Shown: positions 52,265 to 62,263, counted from the stretch's first letter. The stretch is DNA of 64,000 bases from Methanomethylovorans sp041447285 (GCF_041447285.1 NZ_JBGMEB010000026.1:1-64000), one strand, 5' to 3'. Numbers and translations: made by a program. Notes: generated by a model not told the origin, from the letters alone.

Positions 52265-53143
52265 ATGATTATCGGTGTGCTTGGGCCCAGAGGGTCATAT
52301 TCGGATAAAGCTACCCAACTATGGCTTACTAGAGAGCACCCTTTCTCAAAAGATGTATCCCTTAAGTATTGTGGCGACTTCATTGACACTTTTGATTCAG
52401 TAGTGAACAATGAAGCTGACATAGGTATTGTACCTGTGGAAAATTCTATCGAAGGATCAGTGGGTGTTACCCTGGACCTGCTCCTGGAACATGATATCCA
52501 GATCATAGGAGAGGTTGTTGTGCCTATTGAACACTGTTTACTGTCTAAAGGGGAGATTGAAGATATCAGAGTGATATTATCCCATCCCCAGGCACTTGGA
52601 CAGTGCAGACAGTTCATCAAAAGCCACTTTCCCCATGCGGAGATACGGACCACAGGCAGTACATCTCATGCAGCCAAGCTTGCCACTGAGTTTGAAGAAA
52701 TGGCAGCTATAGCATCCAGAGAATCAGCCGGTATGTATGGTCTGAACGTGCTGCTCTGTGATATACAGGACTGCAATAACAATCATACACGTTTCATTGT
52801 CTTCAGGAAGAAACAGGAAATTGATGACATTATCTGGAAGAATAGAGATAAAAATACAATCGAACAGAATGATAAAACAAGTTTACCCCACAGAACATCT
52901 ATAATAGTCTACCTTGACAGGGACAGACCCGGAGCATTGTATGACCTGTTGGGAGAATTCGCTACCAGGAAGATCAATCTCACCCGGATAGAATCCAGAC
53001 CATCAAAACGTATCCTGGGAGATTATGTATTTTACATTGACTTTGCAGGAAATATAAGCGATACTATTATAAAAGATGCTTTAAATAACGTTCTGCCGAA
53101 AGCAGGGATGATGAAAGTGCTTGGCTCCTATGTCATGATGTAA
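52265..53143 (+). CDS. pheA: prephenate dehydratase
   Basis: A 292-residue enzyme for phenylpyruvate synthesis in Phe biosynthesis. The N-terminal periplasmic-binding-protein-like catalytic domain (about 1-185) has 'GVLGPRGSYSDKATQLW' and 'VVPIEHCLLS', 'IVPVENSIEGSVG', 'TTGSTSHAAKLA'. The C-terminal ACT domain (about 200-290) has the Phe-binding 'RPGALYDLLGEFATRKINLTRIESRP' motif, so it is probably feedback-inhibited by phenylalanine. A TATA-like element (caattatataac, about 52231-52242) lies only about 28 bp before the ATG and there is no Shine-Dalgarno, which suggests a leaderless mRNA. Confidence 0.93.
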   Translation: MIIGVLGPRGSYSDKATQLWLTREHPFSKDVSLKYCGDFIDTFDSVVNNEADIGIVPVENSIEGSVGVTLDLLLEHDIQIIGEVVVPIEHCLLSKGEIEDIRVILSHPQALGQCRQFIKSHFPHAEIRTTGSTSHAAKLATEFEEMAAIASRESAGMYGLNVLLCDIQDCNNNHTRFIVFRKKQEIDDIIWKNRDKNTIEQNDKTSLPHRTSIIVYLDRDRPGALYDLLGEFATRKINLTRIESRPSKRILGDYVFYIDFAGNISDTIIKDALNNVLPKAGMMKVLGSYVMM

Positions 53144-53182
53144 TAGTAGGAGACTAGCAGTATACAGGACAAGTGCATTGCC

Positions 53183-54061
53183 ATGAAGGTTGAAGACTTC
53201 ATCAGGGATATAAGTACAGTTATTGCAAAATACAGAAAGCTATACAAGCTGCTTGATGTTATTTCAATAACATTTCTAGTGTATTCTATTTTGCTTATCA
53301 CTAACATGGAAATGGTCTTTGAAATATTCCCAGCACTTGAGGTATATTCCACAGCATCGATAAGTATCCTTGGTGCAAGTATTTCGTACCCTGCCATCTT
53401 TCTATTCATTATATCGGTAGCTTGCGGAGTTTTGTTAACTTTCATATTGCATATCAGAGATGATAAAAGAAGCACAATAGATCTCGTTGAAGAAAAATAT
53501 CCTGTGCTGCGAGAAAGACTCAGTACTGCTTACGATAACCGTGAAGTGGACAATATAGTAGTAGCAGACCTGCAGGAAAACGTAGCAAAAGCATCTGCCA
53601 ATGTCATTCCTTCAGTTTTCCTTAACAAGAAAAGAATGTATATTGGCTTCCTATCTTTGTTGATTGCTATTTCCTTACTTACGTATGTAAGTATAAGCGA
53701 ATACCGTATATCTTCAACACCACAGGATATCATAGGCCCATTATTACCCCATAACGAAGGCGATGGCTCTGATCTGGCTGTAATGGAACAGACAACAAAT
53801 AATTCAGATAATACTAAGGAGAATCTGACCGGCAAAACTGCAATTGTAGTGGTGGAAGGAAAACAAGTTGATCTGACTCTTCCACCTGGTTCAGGAACAG
53901 GGTTTACACAGGGAGAGCAGGCCAATAATACACCTGAGGATTTCACACCCTCTTCTGCATACGACATTGGTGTAATGTCTTCGTCTATATATTCCGAAGA
54001 GTTGCCGGAAGGGTACGAAAGCATAATCAAACAGTATTTTGAAGAAATGGCAGGAAAATAA
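53183..54061 (+). CDS. membrane protein of unknown function preceding MoxR
   Basis: A 292-residue protein with three TM segments (ISITFLVYSILLITNM..., ISYPAIFLFIISVACGVLLTFIL, GFLSLLIAISLLTYVSI). Helical cytoplasmic stretch 'DLVEEKYPVLRERLSTAYDNREVDNIVVADLQENVAKA' lies between TM2 and TM3, followed by a low-complexity extracytoplasmic tail. The same kind of protein (DUF7502-like) precedes MoxR-DUF58 in other euryarchaea. It is the first gene of the operon. Confidence 0.65.
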   Translation: MKVEDFIRDISTVIAKYRKLYKLLDVISITFLVYSILLITNMEMVFEIFPALEVYSTASISILGASISYPAIFLFIISVACGVLLTFILHIRDDKRSTIDLVEEKYPVLRERLSTAYDNREVDNIVVADLQENVAKASANVIPSVFLNKKRMYIGFLSLLIAISLLTYVSISEYRISSTPQDIIGPLLPHNEGDGSDLAVMEQTTNNSDNTKENLTGKTAIVVVEGKQVDLTLPPGSGTGFTQGEQANNTPEDFTPSSAYDIGVMSSSIYSEELPEGYESIIKQYFEEMAGK

Positions 54062-54108
54062 TGCCATGCAGAACATTCTATTTATCATGAAAGTAAGGGA
54101 GACCAGAG

Positions 54109-55083
54109 ATGAACTCCAGTGAAATGAGTGCAGGAAATCTGTCACAGACATACCGGATTGCCAGCGATATGTTCAATGCATTATTCGCAGAGATCGGTAA
54201 GGTCGTAGTCGGACAGCAAGAGTATGTGGAACAGATGATCATCGCTATGCTCTGCAATGGGCATGCATTGGTTGAGAGCAATCCCGGTCTTGGGAAAACA
54301 TTGACCATTTCTACTATAGCAAAGGTCATGGACCTGCGCTTTAGCAGGATCCAGTGTACACCGGACCTGATGCCTGCGGACATCACAGGAACGAACATCA
54401 TAGAAGAGCACGGTGGAGTCAAGTCATTCAAATTCCAGGCAGGACCAATCTTTGCTAACATAGTGTTAGCCGATGAAATCAACCGTGCATCCCCAAAAAC
54501 ACAATCTTCAATGCTTGAAGCAATGCAGGAAAAACAGATCACTGTCGCCAATGATACCTATCTGCTTGACAAGCCTTTCTTTATCCTGGCCACACAGAAC
54601 CCCATTGAGATGGAAGGAACTTTCCCATTGCCTGAAGCGCAATTAGACAGGTTCCTCCTGAAAATATTGCTGGATTATCCTACATATGAACAGGAACTCA
54701 GCATTGTGGAAAGGTACACTAAGATGGATTCTCCGCAGGTCAGAAAAGTCATGAACAAGAACACACTGCTCGACCTGCAAAAACTGACCACTGAAGTGCC
54801 TATATCCGATCAGTTAAAATCCAGAGCTGTAAAAATAGTTATGGCTACAAGGCAGAACAGCGAGCACATAGAATACGGTGCATCCCCCAGGGCCTCTATA
54901 GGCCTGATCCTGGCAGCAAAGGCACGCGCCCTGATCAACGGCAGAAATTACGTAAGTGAGGAAGATATCGAGGTTATGGCTTATCCGATACTTCGCCACA
55001 GGATAGGTCTTTCATTTGAATCAGAAAGAAAAGGCATTACTGCAGATCAGATGATCAAGGGAATCCTTTCGCAGGTCAAATAA
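54109..55083 (+). CDS. MoxR-family AAA ATPase
   Basis: A 324-residue chaperone-type AAA+ ATPase: Walker A NPGLGKT near residue 60, Walker B 'IVLADEINRASPKTQSSMLEAM', 'ILATQNPIEMEGTFPLPEAQLDRFLL' (sensor 1 region) and C-terminal lid. MoxR proteins remodel or insert metal into VWA-domain proteins, and two VWA proteins follow. The acidic 'AGRDAM'-type sequences of other AAA families are absent. Confidence 0.92.
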   Translation: MNSSEMSAGNLSQTYRIASDMFNALFAEIGKVVVGQQEYVEQMIIAMLCNGHALVESNPGLGKTLTISTIAKVMDLRFSRIQCTPDLMPADITGTNIIEEHGGVKSFKFQAGPIFANIVLADEINRASPKTQSSMLEAMQEKQITVANDTYLLDKPFFILATQNPIEMEGTFPLPEAQLDRFLLKILLDYPTYEQELSIVERYTKMDSPQVRKVMNKNTLLDLQKLTTEVPISDQLKSRAVKIVMATRQNSEHIEYGASPRASIGLILAAKARALINGRNYVSEEDIEVMAYPILRHRIGLSFESERKGITADQMIKGILSQVK

Positions 55084-55102
55084 AAAATAAGGCCATGAGG
55101 AC

Positions 55103-55981
55103 ATGAACCCCGGGAAACATACTATTAATGCGGATTTCTTCCGGCAGCTTGACAGTTTTTCCTTTATGGTAAGGAAAAGAGTATCCAGCGTATATGCCGG
55201 TAGCCGACGCTCTGTCAACAGCGGCAAAGGCATAGATACCGTAGGGTTCAGGGAATACTACCCTGGAGATGAACCCAGATCCATTGACTGGAAAGTATAT
55301 GCCAGGTCCGAAAAACTGTATGTTCGGCAATTCGAGGAAGATAAATCCCTCACAGCACACATACTGCTGGATGCCAGCAAGAGTATGGACTATCCTGAAA
55401 AAAACACCACTAAATTTGAATATGGCCTGATGCTTGCAATGGGCTTTGCATACATGGTGACAAAAGATAATGATAAGTTCGCCATTTCCACCTTTTCTCA
55501 GGATGTGGATATAGCTGAACCACGCAGGGGAAAAAAGTATCTTTTTCAAACACTTGACCGGCTTGAAACAACAAAGCTTCAGGGTAAGACCGACATACAT
55601 GAATGCATCATAAGATACAGCCGCGCTATACATTCACGGTCTCTTGTGATCATCATATCGGATTTCATGGATGATCTGGATTCTATAAGATCCGCAATAT
55701 ATCGTTTTTCGGATCATGACCTTATTCTTGTGCAGGTGCTGGACAGGACAGAAGCTCAGCTTCAGGTGCATGGACATACAAAGTTCAAGGATCTTGAGAC
55801 TGATGCAGATCTTAAAACGTATGTAGGCAACAACTTCAAGGATAATTATCAGCGCAAATTAATGGACCACATGAACAGCATTAAAGATACATGCTACCAT
55901 GTGGGAGCGGAATATTATGCTTTTACTACAGATGTACCCATCTTTGAAGCTTTCCTTTACACAATAGGCAGGAGACGCTGA
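55103..55981 (+). CDS. DUF58 (VWA-like) protein
   Basis: A 292-residue DUF58 member: 'RRSVNSGKGIDTVGFREYYPGDEPRSIDWKVYARSEKLYVRQFEEDKSLTAHILLDASKSM' covers the conserved R-x-Y-x-P-G-D...DW motif and the degenerate VWA start (LDASKSM). The MIDAS motif is DASKS. No TM segments. It is MoxR's usual partner; 20 bp after moxR. Confidence 0.9.
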   Translation: MNPGKHTINADFFRQLDSFSFMVRKRVSSVYAGSRRSVNSGKGIDTVGFREYYPGDEPRSIDWKVYARSEKLYVRQFEEDKSLTAHILLDASKSMDYPEKNTTKFEYGLMLAMGFAYMVTKDNDKFAISTFSQDVDIAEPRRGKKYLFQTLDRLETTKLQGKTDIHECIIRYSRAIHSRSLVIIISDFMDDLDSIRSAIYRFSDHDLILVQVLDRTEAQLQVHGHTKFKDLETDADLKTYVGNNFKDNYQRKLMDHMNSIKDTCYHVGAEYYAFTTDVPIFEAFLYTIGRRR

Positions 55982-55982
55982 T

Positions 55983-57863
55983 ATGCCCTTTGAAACCCCT
56001 CTGGCCCTGCTCGCTTTGGTAAGCGTTATACCTCTTATCATATTGTATCTGCTAAGGCCAAAGCCTCTGCTGGTGAAGATTCCATCTGTGATGTTCCTCA
56101 TGCAGGTGGAAGAAAAAAAGCGTTTCTTCACTTCTATTACAAAACTTATTAAAGATCCTTTGTTCCTCATACAATTGCTGGTGCTTATTCTATTGGCACT
56201 GGCCGCAGCCGCTCCTTATATAATCACAAACGAGCCCTTAAGCGACGAGCATACGGTACTCGTGATAGATATGTCTGCCAGCATGCAGACAGAAAGCCGT
56301 TTCCAGGAAGCCACCAGCAAAGCAGGGGACTATGTAAGCAAGGAGAACAGCATAGTTCTTGCTCATAATATTCCTGTGATATTGCTTGAAGGACAGGATG
56401 CAACTACTACCAAAGAAGCTCTTTCCTCTCTTAAAGCAGGTGCTACAGTAGCAGATATTTCTGCTGCCATGGGTACAGGCATGAGAATGCTGCTGTCTGA
56501 AGGCGGAGGCAGACTCGTGGTGATCTCGGATTTTACCAACTGGGAAGGAGAAGACCCGGTATCTGCAAAGAACCTTGCAGAATCAAACAGCATAAAAGTG
56601 GAGTTTGTGCAGATAGGCAAAACCACAGATAACATAGGCATTATCCAGGGCCGGCTTGAGACCACAGAGAACGGTTATAATTACAATTGCGTGATCAAGA
56701 ACTACGGAGATAGTGACCAGAACATTCCCGTAGAGATCACTAACACTGATGGTAATAGTGAAACCAATAGCATAGACCTGACAGTAAAGGCAAAATCCAC
56801 AGAACAGTTCGTTTTACAAAATCTTAGTACAGGCACCACCACTATCAAAATAAACAGGGATGATAGTTTACCTGCGGACAATATTGCTTACGTATCGGTA
56901 CCAAAGGTTTCTAACAAACGTGTCCTGTTCGTATCAGACCAGTCATTGTTACCATCGATGACATCAGTGTCCCTTATGCCAGGTATTCAGACAACTTCAG
57001 CTACTGGAGTGCCACAAGACCTGACACAGTTCAGTGTAGTAGTTGTTGCTAAAGCCAACCAATCCCTTTCATCAAGCGAGATCTCACTACTTTCATCTTA
57101 TATTAACAGTGGCGGTAAGGCGGTGTTCATTGCAAGTGACAGCCTCGCTGCGCAGGGTACTGACCTGGAACTTCAGAAACTGTTACCCGTAAGGACATCC
57201 AACGTAACAAAAACAGAAAAGGGTCTTGGCATGAAAGTGAACCAGTCCACAAGGCTCACTGATGATCTTGACCTGGATGAGATAGCAGTATATAAGTATC
57301 TGAATGCAACCGCAAGGCTAGACACAACAACTCTGATTGTATCAGAGAAAGGAGATGTACCCATACTCGCATACGGAACAGTGGGTGAAGGAACTGTTGT
57401 GTATGTGGGATTCAGTGACCAGCTTGGAGAAAATTCCTGGAACAATTTCCATAACCTGCCTGATTTCCCTGTGTTCTGGTTCAAACTTGTAGGCTGGCTG
57501 GGAGGTTCCGGAGATATTTCTGAATACAACCTGAAGACAGGAGCTGTTTCAACTCTGGCAAAGGAGCAGGAAATAACCACCCCCAATGGAAAGGAAATAA
57601 CAAAGAAAGTGCTTTACAGCAGTGCTGGTCTATATGAAGTGGCAGGCAGGACAATTGCTGTTAACCTCTACAATGATAAGGAATCAGATACTGCCCTTGA
57701 TGGTTCTGATGTTATTAGCAGGGCATCTGTCAAGGATGAGCCTTCTGTTGTGAAGGCAACAACATACGAATCTAAAAATTACCTGGATACTATTATGATA
57801 GCATTGGTATTCATATTGGTCATTCTGGAACTGTACATAATCAAAAAGAGAGGTGAGCTGTAA
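55983..57863 (+). CDS. BatA-N/VWA membrane protein
   Basis: A 626-residue protein. N-terminal BatA-type membrane part (TPLALLALVSVIPLIILYLLRP, then FLIQLLVLILLALAAAAPYI), a VWA domain starting VLVIDMSASMQTE (MIDAS D-x-S-x-S, near residue 95), an extended Ig/beta-like middle, a second domain around 'VVYVGFSDQLGENSWNN' and a C-terminal TM (TIMIALVFILVILELYIIKK). The ATG follows the DUF58 stop by 1 bp, so it is translationally coupled. Confidence 0.85.
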   Translation: MPFETPLALLALVSVIPLIILYLLRPKPLLVKIPSVMFLMQVEEKKRFFTSITKLIKDPLFLIQLLVLILLALAAAAPYIITNEPLSDEHTVLVIDMSASMQTESRFQEATSKAGDYVSKENSIVLAHNIPVILLEGQDATTTKEALSSLKAGATVADISAAMGTGMRMLLSEGGGRLVVISDFTNWEGEDPVSAKNLAESNSIKVEFVQIGKTTDNIGIIQGRLETTENGYNYNCVIKNYGDSDQNIPVEITNTDGNSETNSIDLTVKAKSTEQFVLQNLSTGTTTIKINRDDSLPADNIAYVSVPKVSNKRVLFVSDQSLLPSMTSVSLMPGIQTTSATGVPQDLTQFSVVVVAKANQSLSSSEISLLSSYINSGGKAVFIASDSLAAQGTDLELQKLLPVRTSNVTKTEKGLGMKVNQSTRLTDDLDLDEIAVYKYLNATARLDTTTLIVSEKGDVPILAYGTVGEGTVVYVGFSDQLGENSWNNFHNLPDFPVFWFKLVGWLGGSGDISEYNLKTGAVSTLAKEQEITTPNGKEITKKVLYSSAGLYEVAGRTIAVNLYNDKESDTALDGSDVISRASVKDEPSVVKATTYESKNYLDTIMIALVFILVILELYIIKKRGEL

Positions 57864-60322
57864 TGGTGAGCCTTGAGCATCCCGCCATGTTATGGCTCAT
57901 TTTGCCGGTGCTGGCGGCAGGCATCTATCTGATCCGCAAAGGCGCTAAAAAGGGCCTGATAATATCCAGAATGATAGTACTTGCATTGTTGGTCATCGCT
58001 CTGGCTTCTCCATATAATGTGGTTAACAAGGTATCAAACACTGAAAATCCCGATATAGTATTGATATCCGATGAAACTTCAAGCATGGAGCTTTTCGAAA
58101 CGGAGACAACAACAACCCTTTATGAATCCCTGGCAGCAAATACACCTACAAATGTTGTGAAGCTTACAGGCGATAGCACATCTCTTGGAGATGCCATTGT
58201 GCAATATGCACGTGGAGATAATCAGATAGTCATTGTTTCTGACGGCAACAGCAACAAGGGTCAGGATCTGGAAGAAGCTCTTAACTTTGCCAAAGATACA
58301 GGGACAACGGTATACTCGGTAACTCCGGAATTAAAAACAAATGATGTGAGCTTATACATAAGCGGTGATAAGAAAGTTGTTCTTGACAATGAATATCAGT
58401 TTGATCTGATAGTACAGCAAGCAGGAAATTCCTCTATAAGTTGTCAGGTAGAGATGTTTGTGGATGACAAGCCAAAAATGAGCAATTATCCAATAACTCT
58501 CGATGACGATTCCAAAACAGTACCTATAACACATACCTTTGATTCTCTGGGTGCCCATACGATCACTGCCAGTATTACGGTTTCAGGAGAAGATAGCCAA
58601 CCCATCAACAATGTCTTTTATAAAACCGTATATGTAGTTCCAAAACCAAAGATACAGCTCATTACCGATGATACAAGCTCACCCATGGCTAATATACTGC
58701 TGAATCTTTATGACACTTCAGTTGGCACAGAGCTAACAGATCTGGACAATAAAAAAGCAGTCGTTCTGGATAACAGGAACATCAATTCGCTTTCAGACTC
58801 AGACATACAGAATTTAGAAGATTACGTTAGCTCTGGAAACGGCCTGTATGTTGTAGGTGGTGACAGTTCCTATAACTATGGAAACTATCTTAACTCATCC
58901 CTTGAAAGTATATTGCCTGTATATTCAAAGGCCAGTGAATGGAAAGGCGGCAGAAATGTGGTACTTGTGCTTGATGTTTCCATGAGCACTTCTGCCCATG
59001 GGACGCAGGGTGATATTTTAGGCAATGGAATAGCTGTTCTGAGGAATGAATATCTCAGAGATGCAAATGTGGGTGTGATAGCGTTTGGAACAGAAGGTCT
59101 GGATGTATCAGGCGGTCTGGTATACATGGGACTTCCTTCTAATGTAAATATGCTGGAAGAGAAAATAAAAACACTTACACCGGCATCTACCAGTGAAACA
59201 TCCTTAGACCAAGGCTTGGTTATTGCACAGGAATGGCTCTCAGACGGCGAGGGAGAACTTGATGTGGTTATCGTTTCTGATGGAGGCATCGAGCAAAGAT
59301 ATGAAGAAGCACTGCAAGTTGCCACTGCGCTCAGTGATGCAGGTGTAAAGCTATATTACGTACATATCAAATCCAAGGCACCTTCACAGTATGATAAATT
59401 CGGCAATGCCTTTGCAAAACAGTTAATGGATGAGGTTGGAGGGCTGTATTTCCCTATGCAGGCGGGGGAACGGGTTAACCTTGTCTTCGATGAGCTGGAA
59501 CAGCCAGAGACAAATGAATCTATTGATTATAACGCATTTACCCTTGTAAAATACAATCCCACGCATTTCATCACTAAGAATGTAAATATTTCAGCTAACA
59601 TCACAGGATACAATGATATTACACCAAAACCTGGTGCAGACAGACTGATCCTGACTTCCACAGGCCAACCTGTGCTCACAGTATGGAGATATGGCCTGGG
59701 ACGTGTAGCTTCTCTTAGTACAGATAATGGAAATGGTAACGGCAATATGTGGAGTACCCAGATGTACTCTGGTAATAACTCCAAACTCACTTCATCCACC
59801 ATGAACTGGCTCATCGGTGATCCGCAGGTTGAGGAAGGAGCTGTACTGGAAGCTGATGATACATGGTTCGGGACTCCTGCTCAGCTTAAACTTACGATGT
59901 ATGATGAAGGCGTGCCTACCATCAAGCTTGATGGCAGTGAAAATATTGACCTTTCGCTTACCGGTAAGAATACTTATGAGGCAACAACAGACATTGGCCA
60001 GGTGGGAGTTCATTATATATCCGGATATCCAATAGCAGTTAACTATGCGCTGGAGTACAGGGATGTAGGAGTTAATCCAGATCTTGCAACAATGATTTTG
60101 TCCAATGGCGGAAAGACATACACAAAGCGAGAAGCACAGGCCCTGCTGCTTCAGGATGCAAGAGAAAAACCAAAATATATCAACGAGACAGTAAGCCAGA
60201 AGATGTATTTCATCCTGGCAGCCCTGATATTGTTCTTGTTTGAGGTTGCAATCCGCCGCCTCAGAGAGATCAAGGAGATGAAGGCGCAGGAGAAAAAGAT
60301 GCAGGAAGTAGCAGAGGCATAA
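57863..60322 (+). CDS. VWA-domain membrane protein (BatB-like, large)
   Basis: An 819-residue protein. N-terminal TM pair (LWLILPVLAAGIYLI; RMIVLALLVIALASPYNVV), a VWA-like stretch (VLISDETSSMEL), a beta-rich region, a second VWA with complete MIDAS (LVLDVSMSTSAHG, near residue 370; D-x-S-x-S), and a further domain ending in a TM (YFILAALILFLFEVAIRRLREIKEM) plus charged tail. Start ATG overlaps the previous stop by 1 nt. With MoxR it probably forms an envelope-associated complex; function unknown. Confidence 0.82.
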   Translation: MVSLEHPAMLWLILPVLAAGIYLIRKGAKKGLIISRMIVLALLVIALASPYNVVNKVSNTENPDIVLISDETSSMELFETETTTTLYESLAANTPTNVVKLTGDSTSLGDAIVQYARGDNQIVIVSDGNSNKGQDLEEALNFAKDTGTTVYSVTPELKTNDVSLYISGDKKVVLDNEYQFDLIVQQAGNSSISCQVEMFVDDKPKMSNYPITLDDDSKTVPITHTFDSLGAHTITASITVSGEDSQPINNVFYKTVYVVPKPKIQLITDDTSSPMANILLNLYDTSVGTELTDLDNKKAVVLDNRNINSLSDSDIQNLEDYVSSGNGLYVVGGDSSYNYGNYLNSSLESILPVYSKASEWKGGRNVVLVLDVSMSTSAHGTQGDILGNGIAVLRNEYLRDANVGVIAFGTEGLDVSGGLVYMGLPSNVNMLEEKIKTLTPASTSETSLDQGLVIAQEWLSDGEGELDVVIVSDGGIEQRYEEALQVATALSDAGVKLYYVHIKSKAPSQYDKFGNAFAKQLMDEVGGLYFPMQAGERVNLVFDELEQPETNESIDYNAFTLVKYNPTHFITKNVNISANITGYNDITPKPGADRLILTSTGQPVLTVWRYGLGRVASLSTDNGNGNGNMWSTQMYSGNNSKLTSSTMNWLIGDPQVEEGAVLEADDTWFGTPAQLKLTMYDEGVPTIKLDGSENIDLSLTGKNTYEATTDIGQVGVHYISGYPIAVNYALEYRDVGVNPDLATMILSNGGKTYTKREAQALLLQDAREKPKYINETVSQKMYFILAALILFLFEVAIRRLREIKEMKAQEKKMQEVAEA

Positions 60323-60624
60323 CGTATATTATACGTCCGACATAATCAGAAGTACCAATTTCAGCCTGCTGATAATGATAGATATATCTAGTATGGAGTA
60401 ATCGCTCCATAAGTATAAATAGAAGCCTTTTTAATGCTATGTATAGGGCTACATGTTGCACCTGAAACTTTGTGGGAAGTTTTGCAGCATAATAGCCGGA
60501 AACATTTTATGAATTCAGTATAAGGAAATTGGTTAGCAGTGTCTGTATGTGGGATTGTCATTAATGGTACATACCCAATATTAGAATACAGATGGATTAG
60601 CCAATGAATAAGGGGGAAGATACT
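60323..60624. promoter_or_regulatory. sod upstream region with dyad next to TATA box
   Basis: 302 bp without a gene. A 15-bp palindrome ACGTATA-T-TATACGT lies at 60322-60336, across the end of the VWA gene. TATGGAG (60392-60398) / CTCCATA (60405-60411) form a 7-bp dyad with a 6-nt centre, directly followed by a TATA box (aagtataaatag, 60411-60422). This is a good operator-plus-promoter arrangement, with a predicted leader of about 180 nt for sod. Confidence 0.45.
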
Positions 60625-61245
60625 ATGGCTAAAGAACTGTACAAGTTACCAGCTTTGAAATATGGTTATGCGGACCTTGAACCGTATATTTCAGAAGAGC
60701 AATTGCGTATACACCATGATAAACATCATCAGGCTTACGTCAGTAATGTCAATTCACTGTTGCAGATGATGGAAAAGGCCAGAAAGGAAGGTACAGATTT
60801 TGACTACAAAGCAACTGCGAAAGCTGTGGCCTTTAATCTGGGTGGTCATGTGCTCCATGATTATTTCTGGTGGGAAATGACACCTGCAGGAAATGCGACA
60901 AAAGAGCCCATAGGTGAACTGGCTGAAGTGATCAAGGAAGACTTTGGAAATTTCGAGCGTTTCAAAAAGGAGTTCACCCAGACAGCATCAACCGTGGAAG
61001 GCTCTGGATGGGCAGCACTCACCTTCTGCAATGACACCAAAAGGTTGGGGATCATGCAGATAGAAAAGCATAATGTAAATCTGGTTCCGGATTTCCCGAT
61101 CCTCATGGCTATAGACGTATGGGAGCATGCTTATTATCTGGATTACAAGAATGAAAGAGGAAAATTCATAGATGCTTTCTGGAACATAGTCAACTGGGAA
61201 GAGATCGACAAATACTTCCGGAAGATACAGCACCTTAAGGAATAA
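60625..61245 (+). CDS. sodA: superoxide dismutase (Fe/Mn family)
   Basis: A 206-residue Fe/Mn SOD. Metal ligands: first His of HHDKHHQAYV near residue 30, 'GGHVLHDYFWWE' (His), and 'AIDVWEHAYYLDY' (Asp and His). 'VEGSGWAAL' is also characteristic. Start ATG 60625 has AGGGGGAA upstream; ATG at 60604 is unlikely. Iron or manganese cannot be told from sequence by eye. It protects this anaerobe against air exposure. Confidence 0.95.
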   Translation: MAKELYKLPALKYGYADLEPYISEEQLRIHHDKHHQAYVSNVNSLLQMMEKARKEGTDFDYKATAKAVAFNLGGHVLHDYFWWEMTPAGNATKEPIGELAEVIKEDFGNFERFKKEFTQTASTVEGSGWAALTFCNDTKRLGIMQIEKHNVNLVPDFPILMAIDVWEHAYYLDYKNERGKFIDAFWNIVNWEEIDKYFRKIQHLKE

Positions 61246-61307
61246 GGCCAATCTTAATTTCAGATAAGGGTTCAGGATAAATAATAACCCGGGTGTGGGG
61301 TGTGTGG

Positions 61308-62219
61308 ATGAAAAAGTCTGTCATGGTGGTATTATTTATAATTGTTGCTTTGATCGTAAGCGGTTGCTCTGAGAACAAGCTTAATGCACCTGCAGAAAAG
61401 CCTACTGTGGTGATAGGCTCTAAACTTTTCCAGGAATCTTATATACTTGCCCACATGGCGGCTCTTATGCTTGAAGATGCTGGCTATGAAACTAAAGTAA
61501 TAGAAGGGCTTGGAGGAACTTTTGTCAATTATGAAGCGCTGAAGAAGGACGAGATAAACACCTACGTGGAGTACACAGGAACTGCTTACAGCCAGATCCT
61601 GAAGAAACCACCACTTGATGTGTGGGACCCTGAAGTTGTATTTAATGAAACAGAAAAGGGATTGAAAGAGATAGACAATATTGAGGTGGTCAGTACTCTG
61701 GGATTCGAAGATGCTTATGCAATTGCAGTAAAAGAGGCTTGGGCAGAGGCAAATAATATCACAAATATCAGTGATCTCAAGAAATATGCACCTCAGATGA
61801 CGATAGGAACTGATCCGGAATTCGCCACCCGTGAGGACGGACTGCCTCGTATAAAAGATGTATATGGCATAGAGTTCAAGGATTACAAGCAGGCCGTTGC
61901 CACAGTAATGTATGAGGCGATCAAGATCGATGAGGTAGACGCTATATCTGCATACACTACTGACACCAGGAACGAGGTTTTTGATCTACGGGTGCTAAAG
62001 GATGATAAGAATGCATTGCCTCCTTATGATGCAATATACATTATGACACAGGAATTTGCTACAAACAATCCTGATGCTGCGAGAGCTTTAAAGAAACTGG
62101 AAGGTAGAATCGACACCGACACCATGAGGAGTCTGAACTACAAGTTCGATGTGGAGAAGATGGAACCAAGGGATATCGCAAAAGAATTTCTTATCCAGGA
62201 AGGACTTATAGAAGGATAA
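61308..62219 (+). CDS. glycine betaine-type ABC transporter substrate-binding lipoprotein
   Basis: A lipoprotein of about 303 residues: N-terminal signal (MVVLFIIVALIVSGCSE, lipobox VSGC), then OpuAC-like binding fold: 'VVIGSKLFQESYILAHMAALMLEDAG', 'EGLGGTFVNYEALKKDEINTYVEYTGTAY' and 'DEVDAISAYTTDTRNEVFDLRVLKDD'. This 'VGSKxFTEQxIL' group (OsmF/YehZ/OpuCC) binds quaternary ammonium compounds such as betaine. Start at ATG 61308 with GGGGTG upstream. It forms an operon with the ATPase and permease. Confidence 0.88.
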   Translation: MKKSVMVVLFIIVALIVSGCSENKLNAPAEKPTVVIGSKLFQESYILAHMAALMLEDAGYETKVIEGLGGTFVNYEALKKDEINTYVEYTGTAYSQILKKPPLDVWDPEVVFNETEKGLKEIDNIEVVSTLGFEDAYAIAVKEAWAEANNITNISDLKKYAPQMTIGTDPEFATREDGLPRIKDVYGIEFKDYKQAVATVMYEAIKIDEVDAISAYTTDTRNEVFDLRVLKDDKNALPPYDAIYIMTQEFATNNPDAARALKKLEGRIDTDTMRSLNYKFDVEKMEPRDIAKEFLIQEGLIEG

Positions 62220-62263
62220 GACTATTCTATTCTTTTTTTCAAAACAATACCCGGAAACAAACA

